A stretch of 64,000 nt of DNA from CAVYXF01 sp963772335 (GTDB taxonomy: Bacteria; Pseudomonadota; Alphaproteobacteria; Rhizobiales; Rhodomicrobiaceae). This document shows, piece after piece, positions 44,351 through 52,861 of the stretch. Location of the stretch: NCBI GenBank assembly GCA_963772335.1, contig CAVYXF010000001.1, forward strand, positions 1,116,001-1,180,000, given 5' to 3'. The notes under the pieces were generated by a model. That model worked only from the letters and a program-made list of their open reading frames with translations. It was not told where the DNA came from and ran no database searches. The translations under genes and the position numbers were made by a program. The first letter of the stretch is position 1. Every line of letters begins with the position of its first letter.

Positions 44351-45115
44351 ATGAAGGACCCGTTTCGCCTGGATGGTCAGGTTGCCGTCATCACAGGATC
44401 GAGCCGCGGCATTGGCCGAGCGACGGCGCTGCTGATGGCCCATCTCGGTGCGAAGGTGGTGGTGTCCAGCCGCAAGCCGGAGGCCTGCGAAAAAGTCGCC
44501 GCGGAGGTAACCGCGGCTGGCGGCGAGGCAGCGGTCATTCCCTGCAATGTCTCGAGCAAGACCGAGGTCGCCGCGCTGATCGATGGTACCCAAGCGCGTT
44601 TCGGGCGTATCGACATTCTCGTGTGCAATGCCGCCTCCAACGCCGCTTTCGGCCCGCTCGCCGAGCTGACTGACGAGGCATTCGACAAGATCATGGCGAC
44701 GAACGTCCGCTCCAATCTGTGGCTTTGCAATCGCGTGCTCCCTAGCATGGCGGAGCGCGGCGGCGGGGCCGTCGTCATCATCTCCTCGATCGCCGGGCTG
44801 CTCGCCTCCCCGATGATCGGGGCATACGGCATGTCGAAGGCAGCCGATTTCGCTCTCGCGCGCACGCTCGCCGCCGAGTGGCCGGGCAAGAACATCCGGG
44901 TGAATTGCATCGCGCCGGGGTTGGTGCGGACCGATTTCGCCCGCGCGCTTTGGGAAGACCCCGAACGCCTCGCCAAACGCACCGAGACGACGCCGCTGCG
45001 GCGCATCGGAGAGCCCGAGGAGATCGCGCCGGTCGTCGCTTTCCTCGCATCGCCCGGCGCGAGCTTCATTACGGGCCAGATCATCGTTGCCGACGGTGGC
45101 GTAACCATCGTGTAA
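44351..45115 (+). CDS. SDR-family oxidoreductase (LvaD-like position)
   Basis: This 254-residue short-chain dehydrogenase has the NAD(P)-binding motif ITGSSRGIGRATALLM, the NAASN loop, catalytic Ser/Tyr/Lys in IISSIAGLLASPMIGAYGMS followed by K, and the C-terminal PGASFITGQIIVADGG. It lies 27 bases after the kinase-like gene and is preceded by GGAGGGGGAG. As in the lva set, it could interconvert a hydroxyacyl-CoA and its keto form; the substrate is not visible in the sequence. Confidence 0.9.
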   Translation: MKDPFRLDGQVAVITGSSRGIGRATALLMAHLGAKVVVSSRKPEACEKVAAEVTAAGGEAAVIPCNVSSKTEVAALIDGTQARFGRIDILVCNAASNAAFGPLAELTDEAFDKIMATNVRSNLWLCNRVLPSMAERGGGAVVIISSIAGLLASPMIGAYGMSKAADFALARTLAAEWPGKNIRVNCIAPGLVRTDFARALWEDPERLAKRTETTPLRRIGEPEEIAPVVAFLASPGASFITGQIIVADGGVTIV

Positions 45116-45134
45116 CGCACCGATGCATGGGCAG

Positions 45135-45950
45135 CTAGCGAAGCACGGACAGCGCCTTGCCGCTTTCGATCAGCAGGTCGCGCAACTCCGCAACACGTTG
45201 CTTGGGAGTGTCGATCAGCACGATGAAACAAATGCTGGCGATGACCTCTCGGCGCTCGCCCAAAATCGGCGCGGCAATGCAGTGCGTGTAAACATCGACC
45301 AGACCGGAGGCGATGAAATAGCCCTGGCGCTCGGCAAGGCGCACCGAGACGATGAAGTCCTCGGGCGGGATCATCCGGCCATTCGGGAGAGTGAAATCCT
45401 CCGGCGCGAGCCGCTCCTGGATCTCCTTATCGCTCAAGCCTGCGCAGAACAGCCGGCCGGAAGCTGTCCAGGGAATTGGGATCTCAATCCCGACGCCCGA
45501 CGAGATATTAAAGCTCCTGGTGCCATAGCGCATGTGGACGACGGTGAACTTGCCGTTATGCGGCACGCAGAACTGGCAGATTTCGCCGGTTTCCTGCGCC
45601 AGCCGGTCGACCTCCTCGCGGCCACGGCGAAAAATGTCATGCTCGCGGAGGTAATCGGCGCCGTAGAAATAGAGCGTGGGGCCGAAGAACACCATGCCGT
45701 CACCCCGGCTTTCCAGAAGGCCGGCGGCGGTGAGTGAGCGCACCAGGTCGTAGATCGAGGAGCGCGGCGCGCTTAGCCCTTCGACGAGGTCGGCGATCCG
45801 TACCGGCTTGCCGCGGCGATGAATGAAATCCAAAATGGAGACGACACGATCAATGCCGCGCTCGCGCTGTGCCGGTTTCAATTCGGCGCGGGCACCTTTG
45901 CGGCGCGCGTTCACAGGGAATGCTGCTGTCGTTCCGTCACTATCCGACAT
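45135..45950 (-). CDS. IclR-family transcriptional regulator (amino-acid/sugar-acid unit)
   Basis: This 271-residue regulator has an N-terminal winged helix-turn-helix (IADLVEGLSAPRSSIYDLVR, then SLTAAGLLES) and a C-terminal effector domain with PWTASGRLFCAGLSDKEIQE. It is divergent from the SelA-fold enzyme gene. The short region between them holds the 18-bp palindrome TGTCCAATATATTGGACA and a partial second copy, the likely operator. It probably represses or activates the 46073-52678 genes in response to their substrate. It is convergent with the SDR at 44351. Confidence 0.88.
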   Translation of the reverse strand: MSDSDGTTAAFPVNARRKGARAELKPAQRERGIDRVVSILDFIHRRGKPVRIADLVEGLSAPRSSIYDLVRSLTAAGLLESRGDGMVFFGPTLYFYGADYLREHDIFRRGREEVDRLAQETGEICQFCVPHNGKFTVVHMRYGTRSFNISSGVGIEIPIPWTASGRLFCAGLSDKEIQERLAPEDFTLPNGRMIPPEDFIVSVRLAERQGYFIASGLVDVYTHCIAAPILGERREVIASICFIVLIDTPKQRVAELRDLLIESGKALSVLR

Positions 45951-45983
45951 TAGGCTTTACGCGTCGCATGGGTTTGATACGAT

Positions 45984-46021
45984 ATGTCCAATATCCCGCA
46001 CCGTTGTCCAATATATTGGAC
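45984..46021. promoter_or_regulatory. Operator of the second IclR regulator
   Basis: TGTCCAATATATTGGACA (46004-46021) is a perfect 18-bp palindrome. A half-matching copy, TGTCCAATAT (45984-45993), lies exactly 20 bases upstream, on the same helix face. The pair lies 34 bases from the IclR start and 52 bases from the SelA-fold gene start, inside the divergent promoter. Confidence 0.7.
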
Positions 46022-46072
46022 AAATTTAGCGATCGAAATATAATTTTCTAAAGGTGCAGGTTCGGGCGTGCG

Positions 46073-47257
46073 ATGGACCAGGGACGAAGCAGCAATATCA
46101 GGGAAAGCCTTGGCCTCTCGCCCATTATCAATGTCGCGGGCACCATGACGGCGCTGGGTTCGTCGATCATCGGGCTGGAAGTCGCCGCTACCATGGCCGA
46201 TATCGCGCCGGTATTCGTCAGGATGGAGGAGCTGCAACGCGCGTCGAGCCGCGTGATTGCACGGCTCACCGGGGCGGAAGCCGGCTGCGTGACGGCATGC
46301 AGCTCCGCAGGGATCACCCTGTCGGTTGCGGCCGCCATGACCGGCGCTGACCTCGCCAGGATCGAGCGCCTGCCGAACGTCACGGGGCTCAAGAGCGAAG
46401 TCCCCATCCAGATGGGTCACATGGTGAACTACGGCGCGCCGGTCGAGCAGGCGATCCGCCTCGCCGGGGCGACGCCGGTTCCGGTGGGCAGTGCGAGCGG
46501 CGCGGCGCTTTACCAGCTCGAGGCCGCGATCAGCGAGCACACGGCGGCAGCACTCTATGTCGTCTCGCATCATACCCTGCAGTACGGCCTCATTCCGCTC
46601 GATGCGTTCGCCGCCGCGTGCCATCGCCGCGGTGTGCCGGTCATCGTCGATGCCGCCTCCGAATATGATCTGCGCGGCTTTCTCGCCAGCGGCGCCGATC
46701 TCGTCATCTATAGCGGCCACAAATTCCTGGGTGGGCCGACATCGGGAATCATCGCCGGACGTAAAGATCTCGTGCGGGCCGCCTTTCTGCAGAATCTGGG
46801 CATTGGTCGCGGCATGAAGGTCGGCAAGGAAAGCATCGCCGGTCTGATCGCCGCGCTGGAGGCATGGGAAAGGCGCGATCACGCGGCGATCCGCAAGCGG
46901 GAGAGAACCGCTCTCGATCTGTGGCAGCAGACCTTGGCGCCGTTTCCTGCAGTCGCCGCGCAAATCATTCCAGACCCGACGGGAAATCCGCTCGACCGTC
47001 TCGAAATCCGCGCCACGCCCGGCGCCCGGTTCTCGGTGAGAGATCTCGCCGCCGCCCTCAAGGATGGCGATCCCCCGGTGATCGTGCGCGACGACGAGAT
47101 CGACCGCGGCTTTTTCGAGCTCGACCCCTGCAATCTTCATCCGGGCGAAGCGGAAATCGTGGCCGCCCGACTTGCGGAGGTCCTGGACGGCCCGGTCCCG
47201 CATTGTCGCGCGACGCCCGCAGATACGCTCGACCAACTTCTGCACTGGCCGGATTAG
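46073..47257 (+). CDS. SelA/DgaE-fold PLP-dependent enzyme (candidate ammonia-lyase)
   Basis: This 394-residue protein has the SelA-type PLP fold. The likely PLP lysine is Lys217 in VIYSGHKFLGGPTSG, with the cofactor aspartate in VPVIVDAASEYDL and CSSAGITLSVAA near residues 76-87. This family includes selenocysteine synthase and D-glucosaminate-6-phosphate ammonia-lyase (DgaE). The neighbours (sugar ABC importer, SDR, RidA, D-threonine aldolase-like enzyme) favour a lyase acting on an amino-sugar acid or hydroxy-amino acid. SelA for the selenoprotein at 53906 is a less likely alternative, because true SelA is longer and usually sits with selB. It lies directly behind the IclR operator. Confidence 0.78.
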   Translation: MDQGRSSNIRESLGLSPIINVAGTMTALGSSIIGLEVAATMADIAPVFVRMEELQRASSRVIARLTGAEAGCVTACSSAGITLSVAAAMTGADLARIERLPNVTGLKSEVPIQMGHMVNYGAPVEQAIRLAGATPVPVGSASGAALYQLEAAISEHTAAALYVVSHHTLQYGLIPLDAFAAACHRRGVPVIVDAASEYDLRGFLASGADLVIYSGHKFLGGPTSGIIAGRKDLVRAAFLQNLGIGRGMKVGKESIAGLIAALEAWERRDHAAIRKRERTALDLWQQTLAPFPAVAAQIIPDPTGNPLDRLEIRATPGARFSVRDLAAALKDGDPPVIVRDDEIDRGFFELDPCNLHPGEAEIVAARLAEVLDGPVPHCRATPADTLDQLLHWPD

Positions 47258-47325
47258 GCGGCCATGCAACACTCGCGCCCATCGATGCAATCAGATATGC
47301 ACACGCGCTAGAGGAGCGTTGAGCC

Positions 47326-48114
47326 GTGCCCCTGCTTGAGCTGCGCAACATCCGGAAAAGCTTCGGCGCGATCGAAGCGCTGCGCGATGTGTCCTTCTCG
47401 GTCGATCGCGGCGAGGTCGTGGCGCTGCTCGGCGACAATGGCGCAGGCAAGTCGACGCTGGTGAAGATCATTTCCGGCGGGCTTCCGGCGACGACCGGCG
47501 AGATCATGTTCGACGGCTCGCCGTGCAGCTTCACCTCCCCGCTCGAGGCGAAGAAGGCCGGCATCGAGACGGTCTACCAGGACCTTTCGCTCTGCACCAA
47601 TGTCGATGTCGTCGCCAATTTCTTCATGGGCCGCGAGATCACCAAAAGGGTGTTCGGAATCCCTGTGCTCGACGAAGCCGAGATGACCCGTCAGACCGAG
47701 CAGGCACTGCGCAATGCGGGCACGAGGATCCCTTCGCTGAAGGTGAAGGTCGAGCATCTCTCCGGCGGCCAGCGCCAGGCGATTGAGCTCAATCGCTTCG
47801 TCCATTTCGGCGGCAAGCTCGTCCTGCTCGATGAGCCATTTGCAGCGCTCGGCGTGGAGCAGACGCGGCGCGGGCTCGACATGGTCCGCCGCGTCAGCGC
47901 GCAAGGTATCGGCGTCATCCTCATCACGCATATCATGCAGCAGGCCTTCATGGTCGCCGACCGGATCGTCGTGCTGCGCCAGGGGATCGTCGTGGGCGAT
48001 GTGCCTGCGTCCACGACAACGCCGCCCGAGGTCGTCGGAATGATCACCGGGGAGATCGAGCCGGTGCTGGCCGACCAGGGCGCAGGGGTGGTGGCGCGGG
48101 GAACTCGTCATTGA
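47326..48114 (+). CDS. Sugar-type ABC transporter ATPase
   Basis: This 262-residue single-domain ATPase has Walker A LLGDNGAGKSTLVKII, signature HLSGGQRQAIELNRF and Walker B LVLLDEPFAALGV, with HIMQQAFMVADRI as the switch region. This is the short FrcA-like type of the ribose/fructose ABC class. The start is GTG 47326 with GAGGAG upstream. It is followed by the binding protein and permease of the same importer. Confidence 0.9.
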   Translation: MPLLELRNIRKSFGAIEALRDVSFSVDRGEVVALLGDNGAGKSTLVKIISGGLPATTGEIMFDGSPCSFTSPLEAKKAGIETVYQDLSLCTNVDVVANFFMGREITKRVFGIPVLDEAEMTRQTEQALRNAGTRIPSLKVKVEHLSGGQRQAIELNRFVHFGGKLVLLDEPFAALGVEQTRRGLDMVRRVSAQGIGVILITHIMQQAFMVADRIVVLRQGIVVGDVPASTTTPPEVVGMITGEIEPVLADQGAGVVARGTRH

Positions 48115-48142
48115 TCGCGAAGAGGAAGAAGGGAACCTGTCT

Positions 48143-49192
48143 ATGTTGAGCATTACACGCCGCGCCATCCTGGCCGGCATCGCAGTTGCAGCCACCCTGG
48201 GGCTCGCAAGCCCGGGTTTCGCCCAATCGAAGGGCAAGGTTTATTACCTCGTCCCGACATTGCTCGACGAATTCCAAACCGAATCCGTCAAGGCGATCGA
48301 GAAATTCATGAAGGATGTCGGCTACGAGACCGTCAGCCTCAACGCCGACAACAAGACTGACCTGCAGCAGAGCCAGATCAACGACGTGATCACCTTGAAG
48401 CCCAAGGCGATCATTTTGGCAGCGGTTGATTTCGAGGCTCTCAAGCCCGGCATCGAGAAGGCGACGGCGGCGGGCATTCCCGTCATGATCTTCGACCGGC
48501 AGATCACCTCGACAAAATGCGCCCTGACCTCCGTCGCGGGCACGGTCGAGATCGGCCATATCGCCGCCGACGAAATCCAGAGGCTGCTTAAGGAGAAGAA
48601 AGGCGCGGTCAAAGGCAAAGTCCTCCAGGTGCTCGGCGACCCCGGGGATCCCTACACGCTCGACATCCAGAAGGGCTTTGAGGAGAAGATGAAGGCCTTT
48701 CCCGACGTCACCATCATCTCCAAACCGGCCCTGCAGTGGGAAGCGTCCAATGCCGGGACGATCGTCAACGACCAGCTCATCGCCACGCCCGATATCGACC
48801 TGATCTTCGTGCACGCCGCGCATCTGGCGGTGGCAGCGACGGCGGCCCTCGAGTCAAAGGGCAAGAAGCCCGGCGACGTAATGCTGGTGTCATCGAACGG
48901 CGCGCCGGTCGGGCTCGACCTGATCCGCAAGGGCTGGGAGAATGTCGAGGTGGAGCAGCCGCTTTACGCGCAGGCGGCGGCCCTTGCCATGTATGCCGAC
49001 AAGGTGGTCAACAAGGAAGAGATCAAGCCCGGCAAGGTCAAGGTGCTGGGGCTCGATTCGGAAGTGACGATCGAAGCCTGGGGGCCGAACATCAAGATCC
49101 CCGGCGCCGCGATCACCAAGGACAATGTCGATGAGCCGCGCTTCTGGGGCAATCTGAAGGCGCCGAGCGAGCCGGTCAAGCCGGTCGAATAG
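48143..49192 (+). CDS. Sugar-type ABC transporter periplasmic binding protein
   Basis: This 349-residue protein has a signal peptide (RRAILAGIAVAATLGLASPG, cleaved before or near FAQ) and the ribose-binding-protein fold: YYLVPTLLDEFQTESVKAIE, INDVITLKPKAIILAAVDFE, and GIPVMIFDRQITS. The ligand is predicted to be a sugar or sugar-like acid/amino compound; it cannot be determined from the sequence. A strong hairpin follows the gene. Confidence 0.9.
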   Translation: MLSITRRAILAGIAVAATLGLASPGFAQSKGKVYYLVPTLLDEFQTESVKAIEKFMKDVGYETVSLNADNKTDLQQSQINDVITLKPKAIILAAVDFEALKPGIEKATAAGIPVMIFDRQITSTKCALTSVAGTVEIGHIAADEIQRLLKEKKGAVKGKVLQVLGDPGDPYTLDIQKGFEEKMKAFPDVTIISKPALQWEASNAGTIVNDQLIATPDIDLIFVHAAHLAVAATAALESKGKKPGDVMLVSSNGAPVGLDLIRKGWENVEVEQPLYAQAAALAMYADKVVNKEEIKPGKVKVLGLDSEVTIEAWGPNIKIPGAAITKDNVDEPRFWGNLKAPSEPVKPVE

Positions 49193-49210
49193 GCCGGCTT
49201 CGCCGATATT

Positions 49211-49247
49211 GCGCACCGGATCGCTGCGGGCGCCGCCGGTGCGCTTT
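49211..49247 (+). terminator. Hairpin between binding-protein and permease genes
   Basis: GCGCACCGG (49211-49219) pairs perfectly with CCGGTGCGC (49236-49244) and is followed by TTT. Such hairpins after binding-protein genes often stabilise the upstream message or partly terminate, giving more binding protein than permease. Confidence 0.6.
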
Positions 49248-49270
49248 ATCTCGCCTTACCAGGGAAACAT

Positions 49271-50276
49271 ATGGCCATCGTCGCCGCTGACCACAGACGA
49301 AGCATCGAGTTCGTGCTCGACAATCTGGTGTGGCTGATCCTGGCAGCCGTCCTGATTGTCTTCTCGGTCGCGATCCCGAGCTATTTCCAGATCGGGATCT
49401 TCGCCAACATCATCGAGCAGTCGACCTTTGTCGGCACGATGGCGATCGGGCTCTCGCTGGTCATCATCGCGGGCAATATCGACCTTTCCGTCGAATTCCA
49501 CCCTCGCGCTCGCGGCCATGGTCACCGGACTGTTGTTCGCCACCCGTGGCGTCGGGCTCGGTATCAGTTTCACGCCGGAGTGGCTGGTCGTACCGGCTTC
49601 ACTCCTCATTGCGCTGGCGGCCGGAGCTGTGGTCGGCCTCACCAATGCGTTCTTCGTCGTTCGGCTCGGCATGAATTCGTTCATCGCCACGCTCGCCTCC
49701 TTCATCTGGGTGCGCGGCCTCGTGATCGCGATCTCCGGCGGGCGATCGGCGCAAAGCCTGCCCGACGAGCTGCGATTTCTGGCGATCGATACCATCGTCT
49801 ATATCCCGATCATCGCGTGGATTTCGATCCTGTGCTTTGTCGTTTTCGGCTTCATACTCAACCACACGCCATTCGGCCGTCATCTGGTCATGATCGGCGG
49901 CAACCGCACCGCCACCTTTCGGGCCGGCATCAACATCGATCGGGTCGCGACCATGGCCTTTGTGCTGGCGGGCGCCATTGCGGGATTGGCGGGCTGGCTG
50001 CTGGCGCTGCGCACTTCCGGCGCCACGGCCAATCTCGGCGTCGGCATGCTATTTCAGGCCTTCGCCGCCGTGGTGATCGGGGGCGTGAGCCTCCAGGGCG
50101 GGGTGGGAACGCTGCCCGGCGTCTATGCCGGCGTGCTGCTGCTCTCCGCAATCAACACCGCGATCAATCTGATGGGGCTGCCGGCGCACTACACCCAGAT
50201 CATTCATGGCGGCCTCGTGCTGCTCGCCATGGTGCTGGATTCGGTCAAGAACCAAGTTAGGGCGCGTCTCGCCTGA
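49271..50276 (+). pseudogene. Sugar-type ABC transporter permease, disrupted by a single-base frameshift
   Basis: The first frame gives the N-terminus with helices (VWLILAAVLIVFSVAIPSYF, MAIGLSLVIIAGNIDLSVE). The second gives the remainder, including TNAFFVVRLGMNSFIATLAS, GGNRTATFRAGINIDRV and HYTQIIHGGLVLLAMVLDSV. This is the RbsC-like permease fold. The frames join as DLSVES-TLALAAMVTG if one T of TT at 49496-49497 is removed, restoring a normal ~334-residue permease. If the frameshift is real, the importer of this unit is dead. Confidence 0.82.
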
Positions 50277-50308
50277 CTAGCGAGAGGAACCAGGAGGATG
50301 TATCCGCA

Positions 50309-51097
50309 ATGGCAGGAAGGCTAGAGGGCCGCGTTGCGGTCCTCATCGGCGCGGCCCGCGGCATTGGCCTCGGGATCGCTGCTCGTTTCCTCGAGGAGGG
50401 CGCGCGGGTCGCGATAGGCGACACCGAGGAAGCGGCCGGGATCGAGGCGGTGAAGTCGCTTGGCGGAGCGGATAAGGCGCTGTTCCGCCGCGTCGATGTG
50501 ACGAGCCCCGCCGATCTGGGCGCCATCGTCGCGGACGCGGTCGCGCAGTTCGGTGGCCTCGACATCATGGTGCAGAATGCCGGGATCTATCCCTGGACGC
50601 TGATCGAGGACACCTCGCCTCAGGAATGGGATCAGGTGCTGGCGGTTAACCTGAAGGGCTGCTTTCTGGCGGCGAAGGCTGCGCTTGCGCCGATGAAGGC
50701 TCGAAGGTATGGCCGTATGGTCTTCACCTCCTCGATCACCGGCCCGCGCGTAACCAGCCCCGGCCACGGGCATTATTCGGCCTCCAAAGGCGGCATCAAC
50801 GCTTTCATCAAGGCGGCGGCGATCGAATTTGCCGGTTATGGCATCACCGTCAACGGCGTGGAGCCCGGCAACATCCTGACCGACGGCATGAAGGCGCACC
50901 GGTCGCAGGCCTTCATCGACTCCATGGCGGCGATGATCCCGCTGGGCGCGCTCGGCACGCCGCGCGATGTCGCCAACGCGGTCCTCTATCTTGCCTCGGA
51001 TGATGCATCCTATGTTACCGGCACGACGATCATCGTCGATGGCGGCCAGACGCTTCCCGAAGGCGCCGACTTCCGTATCGCTCCGGCGGCGGAATGA
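50309..51097 (+). CDS. SDR-family oxidoreductase
   Basis: This 262-residue short-chain dehydrogenase has LIGAARGIGLGIAARFLEEG (cofactor site), QNAGIYPW, catalytic TSSITGPRVTSPGHGHYSAS followed by K, and ASYVTGTTIIVDGGQTLP. An acidic residue at the end of the second strand (RVAIGDTEE) favours NAD over NADP. It is preceded by GAGAGGAACCAGGAGGA. It is probably an oxidation step on a hydroxyl group of the imported compound. Confidence 0.9.
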   Translation: MAGRLEGRVAVLIGAARGIGLGIAARFLEEGARVAIGDTEEAAGIEAVKSLGGADKALFRRVDVTSPADLGAIVADAVAQFGGLDIMVQNAGIYPWTLIEDTSPQEWDQVLAVNLKGCFLAAKAALAPMKARRYGRMVFTSSITGPRVTSPGHGHYSASKGGINAFIKAAAIEFAGYGITVNGVEPGNILTDGMKAHRSQAFIDSMAAMIPLGALGTPRDVANAVLYLASDDASYVTGTTIIVDGGQTLPEGADFRIAPAAE

Positions 51098-51205
51098 GGG
51101 AGGCGCCCGCGATCCTTTCACTCACGCAAATGACACCAGCCGCTGTGGCGCCATCGACAGTGCGCCTCGCGGCTTTCTGCCAAACGCCAACGAGAGGACA
51201 GTTGA

Positions 51206-51598
51206 ATGGCTAAGCAAGTTTTCGGCACCGCGCATGTGCCGCTTTCGCCCGCCGTACGCGCCGGGGACTTCGTGTTCGTGTCCGGCCAGGTGCCGGCCGG
51301 CGAGGACGGTCAGCTCGTCGGCGGAACAATAGAGGTCCAGACGCGGCAGGTGCTCAAGAATATCGAGAACGCCCTCGCGCTTGCGGGCGCGACCCTCGCC
51401 GATGTCGTCAAGACCACCGTCTGGCTCGCGGACGCGAGGGACTTCCCCGCGTTCAACAAGGTCTATGCCAGCTTCTTTTCCGATGCGCCGCCGGCTCGGA
51501 GCACGGTGGAAGCGCGGCTGATGGCGGATATCAAGGTGGAGATCGAGGCCGTGGCCTATAAGCCGGCGGGTGATGTGGGCCCGGCCGTATATGTCTGA
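51206..51598 (+). CDS. RidA/YjgF-family enamine/imine deaminase
   Basis: This 130-residue protein is of the RidA family, trimeric enzymes that hydrolyse reactive enamine/imine intermediates released by PLP-dependent dehydratases. Family features are FVFVSGQVPAGEDG, TRQVLKNIENALALAGA, VVKTTVWLADARDFPAFNKV and the substrate-binding arginine in PPARSTVEARLM. Its place between an SDR and a PLP lyase suggests it clears the enamine made by the two PLP enzymes of the unit. Confidence 0.92.
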   Translation: MAKQVFGTAHVPLSPAVRAGDFVFVSGQVPAGEDGQLVGGTIEVQTRQVLKNIENALALAGATLADVVKTTVWLADARDFPAFNKVYASFFSDAPPARSTVEARLMADIKVEIEAVAYKPAGDVGPAVYV

Positions 51599-51616
51599 GG
51601 GAAGGAGGAGGGTGGT

Positions 51617-52678
51617 ATGCAGACGATCCAGGATATCGAAACGCCAGCGGTTCTCATCGACATCGACCGCGTGGAAGCAAATCTCACCCGCGCGCAGACC
51701 TATGCCGATGCCCACGGGCTAAAGCTGCGCCCGCACATCAAGACGCACAAAGTCCCGCGCTTCGCCCAGCGGCAGGTCGAGCTCGGCGCGGTCGGCATCA
51801 CCTGCCAGAAGTTGGGCGAGGCCGAGGTTATGGCCGACGCTGGCCTTGCCGATATTTTCCTGCCCTATAACATTTTGGGCCGGGCGAAACTGGCCCGGCT
51901 CGCCGCGCTAGCGGATCGCGTCACACTCAGCGTCACCGCCGACAGCCTTATCACGATCGAAGGCTATGCTGAGGCTTTTGCGAGCCGCGCCGAGCCGCTT
52001 CCCGTGTTGGTCGAGTGCGACACCGGCATGGGGCGGTGCGGCGTACAGACGGGGAAGGAGGCGCTGTCGCTGGCTCAGGCCATCGACGCCGCAGCGGGGC
52101 TTCGGTTCGCCGGCCTGATGACTTATCCGGCCGCCGGCAAGGTCGCCGAGACGCAGGCCTGGCTTGCGGAGGCCGTCGCGCTCCTCGAACGCTCGGGGCT
52201 GCCGGTGGAGACCGTGTCCAATGGCGGCACGCCGGATATGTGGTCGGCGCACCAGGTCACCGCCGCCACCGAGCACCGTCCGGGCACCTACATCTATCTC
52301 GACCGCTATCAGGTGGCCAAGGGCGCGGGGACGCTCGATGACTGCGCGCTGACGGTGCTGACGACGGTCGTCTCCTGTCCGCGCACGGAACGCGCCATTC
52401 TCGATGCGGGCTCCAAGACGCTTACCAGTGACACGCTGGGCATGGCCGGCTTCGGTCTCATCCTGGAGCATCCGGAGGCGGTGATCGCGGGACTTAGCGA
52501 AGAGCACGGTAATGTCGACGTCAGCCGCTGCAACCACCGCCCGAGGATCGGCGACCGCGTGCGTGTCGTGCCGAACCACGCCTGCGTGGTCTCCAATCTG
52601 TTCGACCGCGTGTATCTCGTCTCGGGCGAAGAGGTGGTCGATATGGCCGAGGTTGCCGCGCGCGGTCGCGTGGACTGA
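51617..52678 (+). CDS. D-threonine aldolase / D-serine dehydratase-like PLP enzyme (DSD1 family)
   Basis: This 353-residue protein has the fold-type III PLP motif LKLRPHIKTHKVPRFA near residues 36-50, LVECDTGMGRCGVQTG in the barrel, and C-terminal metal ligands in RVVPNHACVVSNLFDRVYLV. These mark the DSD1 family: D-serine dehydratase, D-threonine aldolase, 3-hydroxy-D-aspartate aldolase. The reaction would be on a D-3-hydroxy-amino acid. The start ATG 51617 follows AGGAGG. It is the last recognised gene of the IclR-controlled unit. Confidence 0.9.
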   Translation: MQTIQDIETPAVLIDIDRVEANLTRAQTYADAHGLKLRPHIKTHKVPRFAQRQVELGAVGITCQKLGEAEVMADAGLADIFLPYNILGRAKLARLAALADRVTLSVTADSLITIEGYAEAFASRAEPLPVLVECDTGMGRCGVQTGKEALSLAQAIDAAAGLRFAGLMTYPAAGKVAETQAWLAEAVALLERSGLPVETVSNGGTPDMWSAHQVTAATEHRPGTYIYLDRYQVAKGAGTLDDCALTVLTTVVSCPRTERAILDAGSKTLTSDTLGMAGFGLILEHPEAVIAGLSEEHGNVDVSRCNHRPRIGDRVRVVPNHACVVSNLFDRVYLVSGEEVVDMAEVAARGRVD

Positions 52679-52861
52679 AGAGGCTGTGGGTGGTGGTTGG
52701 GCGACCGCAGCGATTATCGCTGGTCCCGGCGCATGGCCGTACAACAGAACAATTCCGAGAAAAATTGACGTGTTTCGCGCAAGTTTAGCTGACCAGCTCT
52801 GCTCATCTATGGCGTACCGGGGGAGAATCCTCACCGGCTATTTCAAACGAAGGAGATCGTC

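Noticed and set aside
46073..47257. Selenocysteine synthase SelA serving the selenoprotein formate dehydrogenase
   Set aside because: It is shorter than typical SelA, sits with transport and D-amino-acid enzymes behind an IclR operator, and no selB is adjacent. Kept only as an alternative.
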